The notes under the pieces were generated by a model. That model was not told the origin of the DNA, did not search any database, and worked only from the letters and a program-made list of their open reading frames with translations. Both the position numbers and the translations under genes were made by a program. A stretch of DNA of 64,000 nucleotides, from assembly GCA_016705125.1 (NCBI GenBank), contig JADIYW010000009.1, positions 28,449 to 92,448 on the forward strand. Reading direction: 5' to 3'. Numbering within the stretch: position 1 is the first letter of the stretch; each line of letters starts with the position of its first letter. Positions 47,851 through 58,137 of the stretch are shown here, piece by piece. This DNA comes from Bacteroidota bacterium (GTDB lineage Bacteria; Bacteroidota; Bacteroidia; Chitinophagales; JADIYW01).

Positions 47851-48489
47851 TATTGGGTAAATGTTACTTCAATTTTAGCATTTATTTTATAACCATCTTT
47901 CTCTTTAGAGAGTTTGCCTGGCTTTGAGGTGAAGTTTTTATTTTCCCTGCCCCTATTATTTTTAAGAATACAATCTTGGCTTATTAAATTAACATCTGTA
48001 AGTATTTTCGTTTTTATGTCTGTTTCTGTATTAATTTCATAGTTTAAATTATTACCATGTACTTTTATTTTGTAGAAGGAGTCATATCCTGATTTTTCTT
48101 TTAAATCGTCTATTACAAATTTGTTATTAACTGATTCATTTGCATAAAAAATCTGAATTCCATTTTTTGGTTTTTCGTTCTGCTTACTATCACTTTCTGT
48201 ATTTGTAATATCTAATTCTATGGTTGTTGATTCATCCTCATTTATTTTGTGCTGTTCTTCAATTCTTATTTCTGGCAATTCCTCTTCTTTTTTCGATATC
48301 AATACTTCATTTTCAATAGGCTTAACTATTTCTTTTTGGGATGTGTATTTTCCATTAGTTTTAATACCTTTTTTGAAGCACCATAAGATTTTTAATATTT
48401 AAGGATACCTTGCGCCACAAAATATAATTGAAGCAAATAATTACCATTGTGGTAAAAATGGCTATAAATAAAATATCTGTAAATTTCAC
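47850..48489 (-). pseudogene. Small membrane protein of the island, one frameshift
   Basis: A GTG at 48489 begins a frame with one membrane helix (FTDILFIAIFTTMVIICFNYIL). Its continuation (WCFKKGIKTNGKYTSQKE, then ISKKEEELPEIRIEE and a beta-type C-terminal part ending KIEVTFTQ) is in another frame. Removing one A from the A5 run at 48389-48393 restores about 213 residues. It lies 8 bases after the Hsp70-like gene, so both belong to one transcript. No family recognised. Confidence 0.5.
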
Positions 48490-48496
48490 GTCTTTT

Positions 48497-51388
48497 TTAT
48501 ATTAATTCGGCTAATTCACCTAAAGCATTGTTAAAACATAAAATACTGGATCGGTTACTACTTTCATTATTTGCATCTTTATTATTAATGTTGAAACTAG
48601 TTTCAAATAATATCTCAAATTTAGCCAATTAAAATTTTAGCCTCATTTATTTCTATGGATTCCAAAAAGAAATTATGTCTTTATTCTCTTTAATTTGTTG
48701 AGTTACAGCCTTTGCCTCTTTAATATAATTTGATTTGTTTTCATCTAAATTATCATTTTTCCATAATCTTTTTGCCTAAATTTTCCTCAGGAATTTCAAC
48801 ATTAAGATCATTAATATTCAAAATCCCTTCTGCCGTAATTGTTTTTGGGTTTTTAATTTCATTAACACCTTTCCCAATAACCGAATTTACAGTATTACAA
48901 TTAAATATTTTCTTAATAATATCCAAATATTCATTCTGTTTTTCAAATGGAATAAATAAGATATTTGTTTGCAGTTCCTGTTATTGAAACTAAACTTATA
49001 GGTTCACCCTCCTATTTTATCTTTTATATAATATAGTATAATTAAATTATGCAAAATAGGTATTAATCTAAAATTCATTTTTATCAAATATCTCTTTAAA
49101 TCTACCTTCAAAAAATGTATCATTAAATATATAATCAATTTTATCTTGGTTTGTTATACCATTTATTTTGGCATTTATATAATTAAAAAATTTCTAACTT
49201 AATCTTGTCACTGAAAGTTTAACTTAGGACAATAGATATCTTTAAAGTAATTGTAAAAAGCACCAATCCTCCACACATCTCCGCCAGCAAATCGGATAGA
49301 CAATGATTTATAACTAATAGAAGCCCCAACTTTATTAACATAAACTATATCGGTACTGCCACCTCCAATATCAATATTTAAAAAATGATAAGTATCAAAA
49401 TCCCCTGCTATATAATAAGATGCTGGAGCAATAGATTCTGATTTATAAACAATTTTTAGTAATTCAGCTGTAAACTCACCCTCTTTTAAAGCCTTTTCCA
49501 ATTCTAAATTTCCAAATGGATGAGTAAATATAATATTTGCCACATTATAATTATTCCTATTTGCATGTGCATTTACAAACAAAATCAATTCTTTTACATA
49601 ATCAATTTTCAATGCCATATTATCACTTGTCGTTTTCCACTTTATGTCTGTTTCAAAGTCATTGGTATCGTCTATGTTTTTAATTGAAAATCCTATGATA
49701 TGATTATAAAAAATATTATCCGTATTTTCTTTAGGATTTCGACCTTTGTTGATTGCAGTTCTAAAAGGTAAATTAACATTTTTATCAGGTATAAAATTAG
49801 ATATAAAAGGATTTAAAAAATCCTTTTTTTGATTTAAATAGGCTACATCATCACTAATTGAACTTAAAGGATTGACTGATGCTTTATCATTAACTAATAT
49901 TTTAAAAGCAATATGGGTATTGGATGTGCCAAAATCTATTGCATAGGTTGCTTCTTTTCTCTCACTATTTAGTATTTCTTTAAGGATAGGAACTACAATT
50001 GCATTTACATCTGTGGTATCATTTTCCTTTAACTTTAATGGAATAAAATCTGCACTTTCAAGTGTTATAAATTTTAAACTTTTAGATAAATTCTTAAGAT
50101 AATCATTCTCTTTATCTACACCTTCAAATTTTAAGTGTGATTGTTTATCATTAATAAGTGCCAACTGATAATTATCAAATCCCTTCACTAATGGAAACAA
50201 GGCAATTGAACCACCTAATTCTTTTATATAATCACTATAATCTCTTTTTATCACAATATCTCCACCAACAAGATTTATTATAAGCGAAAAAACTTTGCCA
50301 TCAAATTTTATTTTACTCTTAAGATTATTTAATTTAAATAACTCAAAATATTCCTTTTTTAGGGGGATTAAATATCTTACTCCACCATCAGCTACAATAA
50401 ATTTAGTGCTATCAATATCCCAATCTACTTCTACCAAGTAGTTTTCAAAGAAATCATCTTCAGTATATATCTTGGCTTTCACATGCCTAAATCCCATTAA
50501 AAAATGACTTTTGGCTCGAGTATAATATTCCTTTTTCCAAGTTTCTGTTCCTATATAATTCCAATTTGTATTTGCATCTGGAAAAAGAAAAATTCCAGCA
50601 TCATCATCATCATTTTTTAATGATGTTTTAGCAAATTTAAATTGTGAGGTATTTAATAAGTTCGTAAAATAATTTTCCTTCAATTGCAGCAAAGGATTTT
50701 GGTCCTTAGTATCAATATTCTCCGTCAAACCTTCATCAGTTTCATTTATATCTCCATACTTATTGGTTAAAGCTTCAAAATATGATTTAATAGAATCCGA
50801 ATTTTTTAAAAAAGTAAATACATAATTAATAAAAATTTGTTTCCTATCATTAAGAGGGCAGTCCTTTTCACCAAAAAGAAAATAGTCTTTTTTAAGTCCT
50901 TTTATTTTTACATTTCCCAAATCGCGCCTCAGGTTGGGAGAGGTATATACAACAGTATATGGCGATGTTGCCCCCAAGAGTATTTTATTAGTTTCGTCAA
51001 TTTCATAATATATTAAATGATAAGCAAACTCTAGCTTACCGGCTTTGGCCTGATTTATTGCATCATTTAAAGCAGTACATTCTGTATAACTATATTCAAA
51101 TGGTATAAATTTTATATTATGCCTGTCAATAAAAATTAACTCTAATAAATCTAAGGTATCTGAAACTATTTTTTTATACGGCGTATTTGCATCTATCTTT
51201 TTTGCTGTTATTTTAAAAGCGGAATCAATCAAATGCATACGTGCAAATACCGATGGTATAGAACTGCCAATATAGGAATTGTCTTTGCTATCAGTTCCAT
51301 CTATTAATTCATTCAATTCAGTAGTAGTTACTTTTTCTGTAATCAACCAACCAACATTCTCACCTCCTACGGCACCTCTATAATTCAA
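48497..51388 (-). pseudogene. Large Hsp70/actin-like ATPase with unknown N-domain, C-terminus frameshifted
   Basis: The intact part (49208-51388) encodes 726 residues. About 480 residues of unrecognised N-domain precede an actin/Hsp70-fold ATPase with phosphate-1 YAIDFGTSNTHIAF (about 484) and phosphate-2 LNIDIGGGSTDIVYV (about 674). After KLNFQ the fold should continue. It does so in scattered frames down to 48497 (for example INAKINGITNQDKIDYIF, FIPFEKQNEYLDIIKK, NNESSNRSSILCFNNALGEL), separated by about five frameshifts or stops. The full protein would be near 960 residues. The ORF has no ATG in front; TTG 51388 or an upstream start in the 55-base gap are options. Confidence 0.72.
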
Positions 51389-51443
51389 ACGAAGTTTTTC
51401 TATTTTTTTATCAGTATGGGTATTCGGTGCTATACTTACCTTA

Positions 51444-52868
51444 TTAAATCATCAACAAGCTTGATATAGTTTCATTGAAATTTTTATTTATATCGTTAGC
51501 TTGATTGACTCCATCATAAAAAGTGTTTAATTTCTTTGATATGTCGTATTTTAATAATTGCAAAAGATTAGGTTTTACAGCAATATTTAATTGATTTTTA
51601 TCATCAATTCCATCAAAAAAATTACTCCAATCGTCATCATTAACCAAATTAAAGAATGAGGCTTTTGTATAATTCCTTATATCGCTCAATTCTGAATGCC
51701 ATTTTTCAAAATTTAATAAAAAAGCATTAAAATTCTGAAATTCTTTATCAAAAAATATATTAAGACCTATATGAAAAGTAGTATTTTCTATTTTGCTTTT
51801 ATTTTTAAATAACTTACATAAAATGGCTAATTTTACTAAAGGTTTGAGTTTAATATTAAGAAAATCAGTACTAAAATTATTAAGTCGTACAATTCTATCA
51901 TCACCTAAGCCATGTATACTAATTTCTTTATATATTATTGGTTTATCATTAATATCTTTCTTAAAAGTTTTAATTGGGGCTTTTGCAAAATCAACTATAG
52001 CCGTAGCAGCAAGAAAATCAATAATGTGTGCCGGATTCTGTTGATGTTCTTTTCCCTCGTTGTTCTCTAATTTATTTGTATCATCCTTGTCCCAACTTGC
52101 ATCACCAATATAATATAAGGCATTGAGCGAATTTATTGCCCCATCCGTTTCATAGTAACTAAGTGCGCTTTTTGTTTTTGAAACAAATTTTTTAGCATTA
52201 ATTGTTTTATTTGCATCTGGCTTTACATTAAAATAGGGTTGCACCGAGATGCCTCCTTTTATTGCATTTACATAAGTATCTCTAATATTTCCTTCGGCAT
52301 CTGTTCTAATTTTCTTTAATAAAGTTGGAAAACCTGAAGCCCCTGTGCCACCAAAAATAGAAGATATAAAAAATATTCTATCACCATCCGCTAAAGCTGG
52401 TAATTCATCAATATTAACAGTATTAAAAACCACGGCGCCAATATTCGGATTGCCTTTAAAGCCTTCTTTTAAGTTTAAATTCAATTCTGTTTCAGGGTTA
52501 TTACTAGGTGAATCATTGTATAAGGTACGAATAAAGTCTTTCTTTATATTATTAAAGCTAATGTTATTTATGAAAGACGAAAAAGTTTTATCATATTCAT
52601 TATCATTTAAATGATAACTTTTATCTCCTGCAAATTTTTTATTAAATAAGCTTACTTCATTGAAGTTAAGAATATTTTGTAAGCTGTTATATCGATTTAT
52701 TAAATTCTTACAAATTGTAGTATCTCCATTTGTTTTGTCAGTATCAATAATACAAGGTACAATCTCTGTTATATCACCCAAATCAACACCACCTGCCAAC
52801 ATAAAAGTGAAAGCTCTCATCACCCTAGCACCAGTACCACCAATACCAATTAAAATTAACTTAGCCAT
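51444..52868 (-). CDS. Tubulin/FtsZ-like GTPase-fold protein
   Basis: 474 residues beginning MAKLILIGIGGTGARVMRAF, with the N-terminal GxGGTG nucleotide loop (8-13), ending the first strand like FtsZ, and the tubulin signature SSIFGGTGASGFP (GGTGASG at 173-179). The rest is unlike FtsZ, so it is one of the divergent tubulin-like families, not the division protein. Tubulin-like families with vWA partners have been proposed to work in membrane remodelling. Here it lies between a small TM protein and the Hsp70-like ATPase in one operon. Confidence 0.78.
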   Translation of the reverse strand: MAKLILIGIGGTGARVMRAFTFMLAGGVDLGDITEIVPCIIDTDKTNGDTTICKNLINRYNSLQNILNFNEVSLFNKKFAGDKSYHLNDNEYDKTFSSFINNISFNNIKKDFIRTLYNDSPSNNPETELNLNLKEGFKGNPNIGAVVFNTVNIDELPALADGDRIFFISSIFGGTGASGFPTLLKKIRTDAEGNIRDTYVNAIKGGISVQPYFNVKPDANKTINAKKFVSKTKSALSYYETDGAINSLNALYYIGDASWDKDDTNKLENNEGKEHQQNPAHIIDFLAATAIVDFAKAPIKTFKKDINDKPIIYKEISIHGLGDDRIVRLNNFSTDFLNIKLKPLVKLAILCKLFKNKSKIENTTFHIGLNIFFDKEFQNFNAFLLNFEKWHSELSDIRNYTKASFFNLVNDDDWSNFFDGIDDKNQLNIAVKPNLLQLLKYDISKKLNTFYDGVNQANDINKNFNETISSLLMI

Positions 52869-53220
52869 TTTTTTTATTTTTAAAATTTACAAGAGATCGT
52901 TTTACATGATGTCCGATTGGTCTTTTATCATTTCTTATTAAATATGCAATAAATAATGAAAAAAGTAAATATAAAATACAAAATACAACTGGAAAAAGCA
53001 CTAAAAATTTCAAATTTACGCCAACTTCTCCAAATAAGCTTATGAATTGTGCTTTAAAATAAAATACATTTGCAATAATGCCAATGATGGCAATAATTGC
53101 GAATCCAACTTTTCCAAGTGAAAAGAAAGAACCTAATATATAAAATAAAGATGTTGCAATTAATGCAGCAATAACTATTGGCAGGAGTATATCTGCTATA
53201 CTTAATGGTAAAAAATCCAT
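52861..53220 (-). CDS. 119-aa three-TM membrane protein
   Basis: Three to four hydrophobic helices (ILLPIVIAALIATSLFYIL, VGFAIIAIIGIIANVFYF, FLVLFPVVFCILYLLFSLFIAYLI) and a basic C-tail (RPIGHHVKRSLVNFKNKKNG). The end overlaps the tubulin-like start by 8 bases. It may anchor the tubulin-like protein at the membrane. No family recognised. Confidence 0.6.
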   Translation of the reverse strand: MDFLPLSIADILLPIVIAALIATSLFYILGSFFSLGKVGFAIIAIIGIIANVFYFKAQFISLFGEVGVNLKFLVLFPVVFCILYLLFSLFIAYLIRNDKRPIGHHVKRSLVNFKNKKNG

Positions 53221-53226
53221 AATTAA

Positions 53227-54525
53227 TTATTTTTTTAAGATTATATCAAATGATAAAGATTTTGAAGGCATATTATAAGCCTCATTGAGTCCTTTTACAA
53301 AATAAGAGAAAGCAAATGTTTTTCCTTCCATAGCCACTATTGTTGTATCTGCCATAGTTGAAATTTCATTTACCCATGCTTGGTCAAGTTTATTTAATCC
53401 TATATTTATTCTGGTATCTAAATTCATTTGTATAATATCTATTGCAACAAAATTAGTTGCCGATTCAAATTTTCCAAATGCGCTTTATTTAATATGTCTT
53501 TATCTGTTATATTGCTTTTACTACCTGGTGAAAGGCAACCATACAATTAGACCCATTGACTGTAAGCAGCCTATTGAACAATTGATATCCAAGTTGACAT
53601 TCATTTTATTGAAATTAAAAGACATTAAAAAACGACAAGTGTCGTCCGCTCGGGGTTAATATTTTTCAAAACAAAGTGCCTTTTAAAGCAGAAGTTGGTA
53701 ACCATTTCCCTTTTTTCTGTATGTTTGGATATATAAAAGTTTCCGTTTCATTTATACCCATTTTCTTCGAAAAAATAGCTGTGTTTTTAAGGTTATCCTT
53801 AAAAAACGAAAAGGAATACAACTTATCACTAAGTGTAGTTATATGATATTCCGATCCTATAATAGTAATATAATAAGGTCTATTTTTTCCGTCCAGTCGA
53901 ATTGGTCTATTTTTAAAATCAAAATAATTGCCAGTAAATTTAGATGTAAACTGAAATATTTGGGTATCAAAATTTTTATTTACAATAGAGTCGTAAAAAA
54001 TTTCATAGATGCTTTTTCTCAAAGTATTGTCCGCTTCTAAAACATTAAATTGCCTATTTATACTACCGTCTATTTGAGCCCTATTACCTGATAAAATCAA
54101 ATCTGATATATAAACAATTACTGTTGTATCATTAATAAAACTTGACATTTTGTACAATGACTTATCAATTTGAGTACTTATTCCATCTGCAAAATTAATT
54201 AATAGCAAATCACTAGAGAATTTAGAGATTCGATTTTGATATTTAGTAATTGAATCATTATCTATAAAAAATATTTCAACAGGTACGGGGATTTCTTTAT
54301 TTATTTTGGATGCAAAATCTGAAACAATCGATCTAAATTCAGCATCTGCTTTAAAATATCCAGCCATACTTGCTGATTTATCTATAAATATTTTAACACA
54401 TCCTACCTTCTTTGAGCAACAATTTTCTTTTTTTTGTTTTTGCATCCTGTGGAGAAAAATAACAATAAGAATAGGAAAGGTAAGATTTTAAATAAACTAA
54501 CGTGTTGAATTCTTTTCATTGGCAT
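53227..54525 (-). pseudogene. vWA-domain lipoprotein, several frameshifts
   Basis: The start at 54525 (MPMKRIQHV) gives a lipoprotein signal (LFLLLFFSTGC). After an A8 run (54428-54435) the frame changes to an intact 250-residue vWA part with the MIDAS motif DKSAS (in KIFIDKSASMAGYF) and a later strand VIVYISDLILSG. Beyond GTLF (53666) the frame breaks several times (ADDTCRFLMSFNFNK, NITDKDILNKAHLENL) and ends in frame 53227-53427 (LGLNKLDQAWVNE-type segment). vWA proteins bind partners through a metal ion. First gene of the island operon. Confidence 0.68.
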
Positions 54526-54539
54526 TTTTTATTTAAAAA

Positions 54540-54547
54540 CAAAAATA
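54540..54547 (-). promoter_or_regulatory. Candidate -7 box of the vWA-tubulin-Hsp70 operon
   Basis: The minus strand reads TATTTTTG (TAnnTTTG) 14 bases upstream of the first vWA ATG at 54525. The AT-rich surroundings make chance matches common. Confidence 0.35.
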
Positions 54548-54711
54548 ATAAAAATAATTACAATATGAGAAAAACATTAAAAAAGATTAGGAATTTTTAT
54601 TCCAACCATTTTTAAAAGTTTTGTTTAAAAAAACATTTACTTCAAACTCAATTTTAGATATATATTTATACTTCAAATATAAAATCAAGAACCTGAAAAA
54701 TACTTAATTTT

Positions 54712-54775
54712 TAATAGACTCAAGAACCTAGAAACACGAATATAAAAATGATGAATGTTTAATGATGAATGAAAA
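54712..54775 (+). repeat. Dispersed intergenic repeat, copy C
   Basis: TAATAGACTCAAGAACC, TAGAAACACGAATATAA, AAATG, ATGAATGTTTAATGATGAATG: the same order as copy B with several changes. A shorter echo (ATCAAGAACCTG) lies at 54684-54695. It fills the spacer between the vWA operon and pyrD. Confidence 0.72.
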
Positions 54776-54849
54776 ATAACTCAATAACAAATAACTTAAC
54801 AACCAATAACTAATTCGCCAATTACTTTTAACAATACAAATTTATCATT

Positions 54850-54857
54850 TACCTTTG
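54850..54857 (+). promoter_or_regulatory. -7 box of pyrD with leaderless geometry
   Basis: TACCTTTG ends 9 bases before the GTG at 54867. If it is used, transcription would begin within a few bases of the start codon. Confidence 0.4.
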
Positions 54858-54866
54858 CAGAAAAAA

Positions 54867-55901
54867 GTGTACAAATTAATTTTACGACCTATAGTATTTC
54901 TGTTAAAATCAGAACAAGCACATTATTTTACCATGTTTTGCTTAAAACTATTTTGCAAAATACCATGCTTTAAAGGAATTCTTTCACAGCTTTTTCAAAT
55001 TAAAAACAAAAAATTAGAAACACATTTATTTGGCCTTAGCTTTCCCAATCCTGTAGGCTTAGCTGCAGGATTTGACAAAAACGGAAATTGGATAGACGAA
55101 TTAAGTTGCCTAGGCTTTGGATTTATTGAGGTTGGCACGGTTACACCAAAAGCACAACCAGGCAACGAAGCACCCCGACTGTTTCGATTGGTAGAAGACG
55201 AGGCGCTTATTAACAGGATGGGATTTAACAATAATGGAATTGAGGCGCTTATTGAAAACCTAAAAAAACGCAATTCAAACATAATCATAGGCGGAAATAT
55301 CGGAAAAAACAAAATAACTCCTAATGAATCAGCGGCATCTGATTATTTAATTTGTTTCGAATCCCTTTTTCCTTATGTCGATTATTTTGTGGTAAATGTA
55401 AGTTCACCGAATACACCAGGACTAAGAGCTTTACAGGAAAAAGAACCATTAATGGCACTTTTGGTCCAATTGCAAAATAAAAACAAAGAGAAGGAAAAGC
55501 CGAAACCCATTTTATTGAAGATTGCACCCGACTTAACAGACAGTCAGTTAGATGACATTGTAGAAATTGTAGAAACAACAAAAATAGCGGGCATTATTGC
55601 CACGAACACCACTATCGATAGGAGTGATTTAACTACCAATACAAAGGAACTTGAAGAAATTGGAATGGGTGGATTAAGCGGCAAACCGTTAGGCAAAAAA
55701 GCAACAGAAGTTATAAGATACCTTTCCAAAAAAAGCAATGCCAGTTTCCCAATTATTGGAGTAGGTGGTATCCACAACGCTGAAGATGCAATTGAAAAAT
55801 TGGCTGCAGGTGCAAGTCTAATTCAAATTTATACAGGCTTAATTTATGAGGGACCCATTTTGGTAAAAAAAATAAATTTGGAGATTTTAAAGACAAAATA
55901 A
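54867..55901 (+). CDS. pyrD: Dihydroorotate dehydrogenase, quinone type (PyrD)
   Basis: About 344 residues from GTG 54867 (MYKLILRPIVFLL), the usual family start. Class 2 features: an N-terminal membrane-associating helix pair, NPVGLAAGFDKNG, GFGFIEVGTVTPKAQPGN, NRMGFNNNG, VNVSSPNTPGLR (catalytic Ser) and the FMN strands IIATNTT and IIGVGGI. It oxidises dihydroorotate with quinone in pyrimidine synthesis. Start choice rests on family length, as no ATG is present before residue 23. Confidence 0.94.
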   Translation: MYKLILRPIVFLLKSEQAHYFTMFCLKLFCKIPCFKGILSQLFQIKNKKLETHLFGLSFPNPVGLAAGFDKNGNWIDELSCLGFGFIEVGTVTPKAQPGNEAPRLFRLVEDEALINRMGFNNNGIEALIENLKKRNSNIIIGGNIGKNKITPNESAASDYLICFESLFPYVDYFVVNVSSPNTPGLRALQEKEPLMALLVQLQNKNKEKEKPKPILLKIAPDLTDSQLDDIVEIVETTKIAGIIATNTTIDRSDLTTNTKELEEIGMGGLSGKPLGKKATEVIRYLSKKSNASFPIIGVGGIHNAEDAIEKLAAGASLIQIYTGLIYEGPILVKKINLEILKTK

Positions 55902-56002
55902 AAGAATAAAGTCAATTGGATACGAAAATTAGTAATTGGTAATTTGTAAATAGTAATTGGTAATTGGTACAAAGTAGATTCAAAAAAAATATAAAGACGC
56001 TA

Positions 56003-56617
56003 TTATTTATCCGATCTTATCTTACTCAAATACTCTTTTGTCATCCCTAAAAAAGAGGCGATATGTTGCAAAGAAACTCTATTTAAAATTGTCGGTCTCA
56101 TTTCAATAAATTTAAAATATCTATCCTTTGCTGGAGTTGCTATTTCATCAATATACCTACCCATCAAAGCAGCAAAAGTACGTTGATTCAAAATTCTAAA
56201 AAACCGCTCAAATTTTGGTATTTTTTCAAACAAAATCTCCAAATTCTCTCTACTTATTATAAAGACCACCGTATCTTCCATCGCAACAATGTTGAGTTTG
56301 GATGGAGCTTCGCTTACAAAACTTGCAATATCAGCAAACCACCAATCTTCCGTATGAAAAACCAGATTTATTTCATGCTCCTTTTTGTCTAAAAAATAGG
56401 TTCGCAAAAAACCAGATAAGATGAATCCATGGAAATTGCAAACTTCACCAGGTTTTAGTACAAACTCCCCCTTATTATATGTTTTATTATCTAGCAAACT
56501 AAAAAAAATGTCCCATTCACTATCAGTAAGCTTTATGTGCTTTACAATATTTGCTTTAATACTATTTTCATTTAAACCAATTTCCTTATCTAAATTTAAA
56601 TTAAATGATTTACTCAT
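56003..56617 (-). CDS. Crp/Fnr-type cyclic-nucleotide-fold regulator
   Basis: 204 residues. A cNMP-binding fold (LTDSEWDIFFSLLDNKTYNKG, LKPGEVCNFHGFILSGFLRTYF, ISRENLEILFEKIPKFERFF) and a short C-terminal winged helix (RVSLQHIASFLGMTKEYLSKIR). It lacks the full cAMP phosphate-binding RXS motif, like many Bacteroidota members. Overlaps terC by 8 bases, so it may be co-transcribed with or regulate that gene. Confidence 0.83.
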   Translation of the reverse strand: MSKSFNLNLDKEIGLNENSIKANIVKHIKLTDSEWDIFFSLLDNKTYNKGEFVLKPGEVCNFHGFILSGFLRTYFLDKKEHEINLVFHTEDWWFADIASFVSEAPSKLNIVAMEDTVVFIISRENLEILFEKIPKFERFFRILNQRTFAALMGRYIDEIATPAKDRYFKFIEMRPTILNRVSLQHIASFLGMTKEYLSKIRSDK

Positions 56618-57383
56618 TAATCTGTTTTTTTTTAGGGTAATTAAAAACTAAACTTGTAAGTATGGGAATAAAAAAGACACAAACAGTAAGAATGGTAATA
56701 CCCATATCTGTTTGATGGCTTGTCAAAAAGGCGGTAACTGGGCTATTTGGATAGAAATGTTCAAATAAAGAAAGGGTTAACTTTATGCCTAATATGGCAA
56801 TAACGAGAAATGCAGCCGATTCAAGAAAACTATACTTTGTCATTAACTTAACGAACCATTGTGCAATGAATCTCATGGTTAAAATTCCAATAAAAACACC
56901 CAAACAAACCAAAACAATATTAGGGGTAAAAGCGACAGCTGCAAATACATTATCAATAGAAAATGCAATATCCATTAATTCAACCAAACAAACGGTAGCC
57001 CAAAAATTGCCAACATACCCAACAGTGGCTTTGTAAAACCAATTACTTTTTTTATCTACAATATCGTCCTCTTTTGTAGTCGTTTGTTTTCCCCTCCAAT
57101 AATCATACGCCAAATAAAGCAAGTACAAACCGCCTAAAGGCTTAAGCCACCATATTTTTATTAAAAAAGCAGCAAAAATCATCGCCAAACCTCTAAAGAA
57201 ATACGCACCCCAAATTCCGTATTTAAGCGCTTTATCCCTTTCCTTTTCAGGCAAATCCATAACCATAGTCGCCAAAACCGCAGCATTATCAACCGAAAGC
57301 AAACTTTCAATGATAATGAGGTTACCAATTATCATCAGCGAAGCAGCAGGATTATCTATTATCTGTTGAAAAAGCTCTGTCAA
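56610..57383 (-). CDS. TerC-family integral membrane protein
   Basis: 257 residues with seven to eight helices and the TerC acidic motifs: IIESLLSVDNAAVLATMV near the N-terminus and LMDIAFSIDNVFAAVAF in the middle. Members are linked to metal (Mn) export or tellurite resistance. The substrate cannot be read from the sequence. Confidence 0.88.
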   Translation of the reverse strand: MTELFQQIIDNPAASLMIIGNLIIIESLLSVDNAAVLATMVMDLPEKERDKALKYGIWGAYFFRGLAMIFAAFLIKIWWLKPLGGLYLLYLAYDYWRGKQTTTKEDDIVDKKSNWFYKATVGYVGNFWATVCLVELMDIAFSIDNVFAAVAFTPNIVLVCLGVFIGILTMRFIAQWFVKLMTKYSFLESAAFLVIAILGIKLTLSLFEHFYPNSPVTAFLTSHQTDMGITILTVCVFFIPILTSLVFNYPKKKQINE

Positions 57384-57480
57384 AATTTCAATTATTTGCT
57401 ACAAAATTAACAAATCTAATAGCTAAAAAGTTCTTTCAAAAAAAAAAAATCTAAGAAAAAAGAAAAATCACCTTTAATAA

Positions 57481-58137
57481 CTACTTAGTAAAGGCATATT
57501 GAACCAAATTTGAGCCCATTTTTAATGCATTTTGTCTTACTTCCTCAGCATCCTTATGTACTTTTTGGTCTTCCCAGCCATCCCCCAAATCGCATTGAAA
57601 ATCGTAAAAACAAACCAATCTACCTTGATAAATAATTCCAAACCCTTTGGCAGATTTTCCATCATGCTCATGTATTTTGGGTAATCCATTCGGGAATGAA
57701 AATTTCTGATGATAAATTGGATGATTAAAAGGCAACTCAATAAAATCCAACTCAGGGAAAACTTTTTTCATCTCTCTTCTTATAAAAACATCCATCCCAT
57801 AATTGTCCGAAACATGCAAAAAGCCACCAGAAATTAGATACTTCCTTAAGTTCTTGGCTTCAGCATTCGAAAATACAACATTCCCGTGCCCTGTCATGTG
57901 CACAAAAGGGAAATTGAATAATTCACCACTACCTGGTTCTACATTCTCAATTTCACGACTTATAAAAAGGCCGAGGGTTTTATTGCAAAAATCTGCCAAA
58001 TTGGGCAGAGAAGTTGGATTTGCATACCAATCTCCTCCTCCAGAATACTTCAAAAGACCTATTTTTACCGTAGTTTGTTGAGCATACAAAACCAACGCAA
58101 TCACACAAAAAACGATTAAAGAAATATACTTTTTCAT
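57481..58137 (-). CDS. DUF4159-domain secreted protein
   Basis: 218 residues with a signal peptide (MKKYISLIVFCVIALVLYAQ). Body with KIGLLKYSGGGDWYANPTSL, FVHMTGHGNVVFS, LRKYLISGGFLHVSDNYG, matching the DUF4159 fold (GATase-like glycine-rich turns), function unknown. The ATG overlaps the rsmE stop by 4 bases. Confidence 0.82.
   Translation of the reverse strand: MKKYISLIVFCVIALVLYAQQTTVKIGLLKYSGGGDWYANPTSLPNLADFCNKTLGLFISREIENVEPGSGELFNFPFVHMTGHGNVVFSNAEAKNLRKYLISGGFLHVSDNYGMDVFIRREMKKVFPELDFIELPFNHPIYHQKFSFPNGLPKIHEHDGKSAKGFGIIYQGRLVCFYDFQCDLGDGWEDQKVHKDAEEVRQNALKMGSNLVQYAFTK

Noticed and set aside
48730..48987. Plus-strand 85-residue frame inside the Hsp70-like decay zone
   Set aside because: The minus strand here reads as pieces of the Hsp70-like C-terminus, which explains the sequence better.
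55902..56002. Repeat-rich spacer after pyrD (GTAATTGGTAAT phrases)
   Set aside because: Short imperfect phrases of about 12 bases; looks like low-complexity intergenic DNA rather than a defined repeat family.
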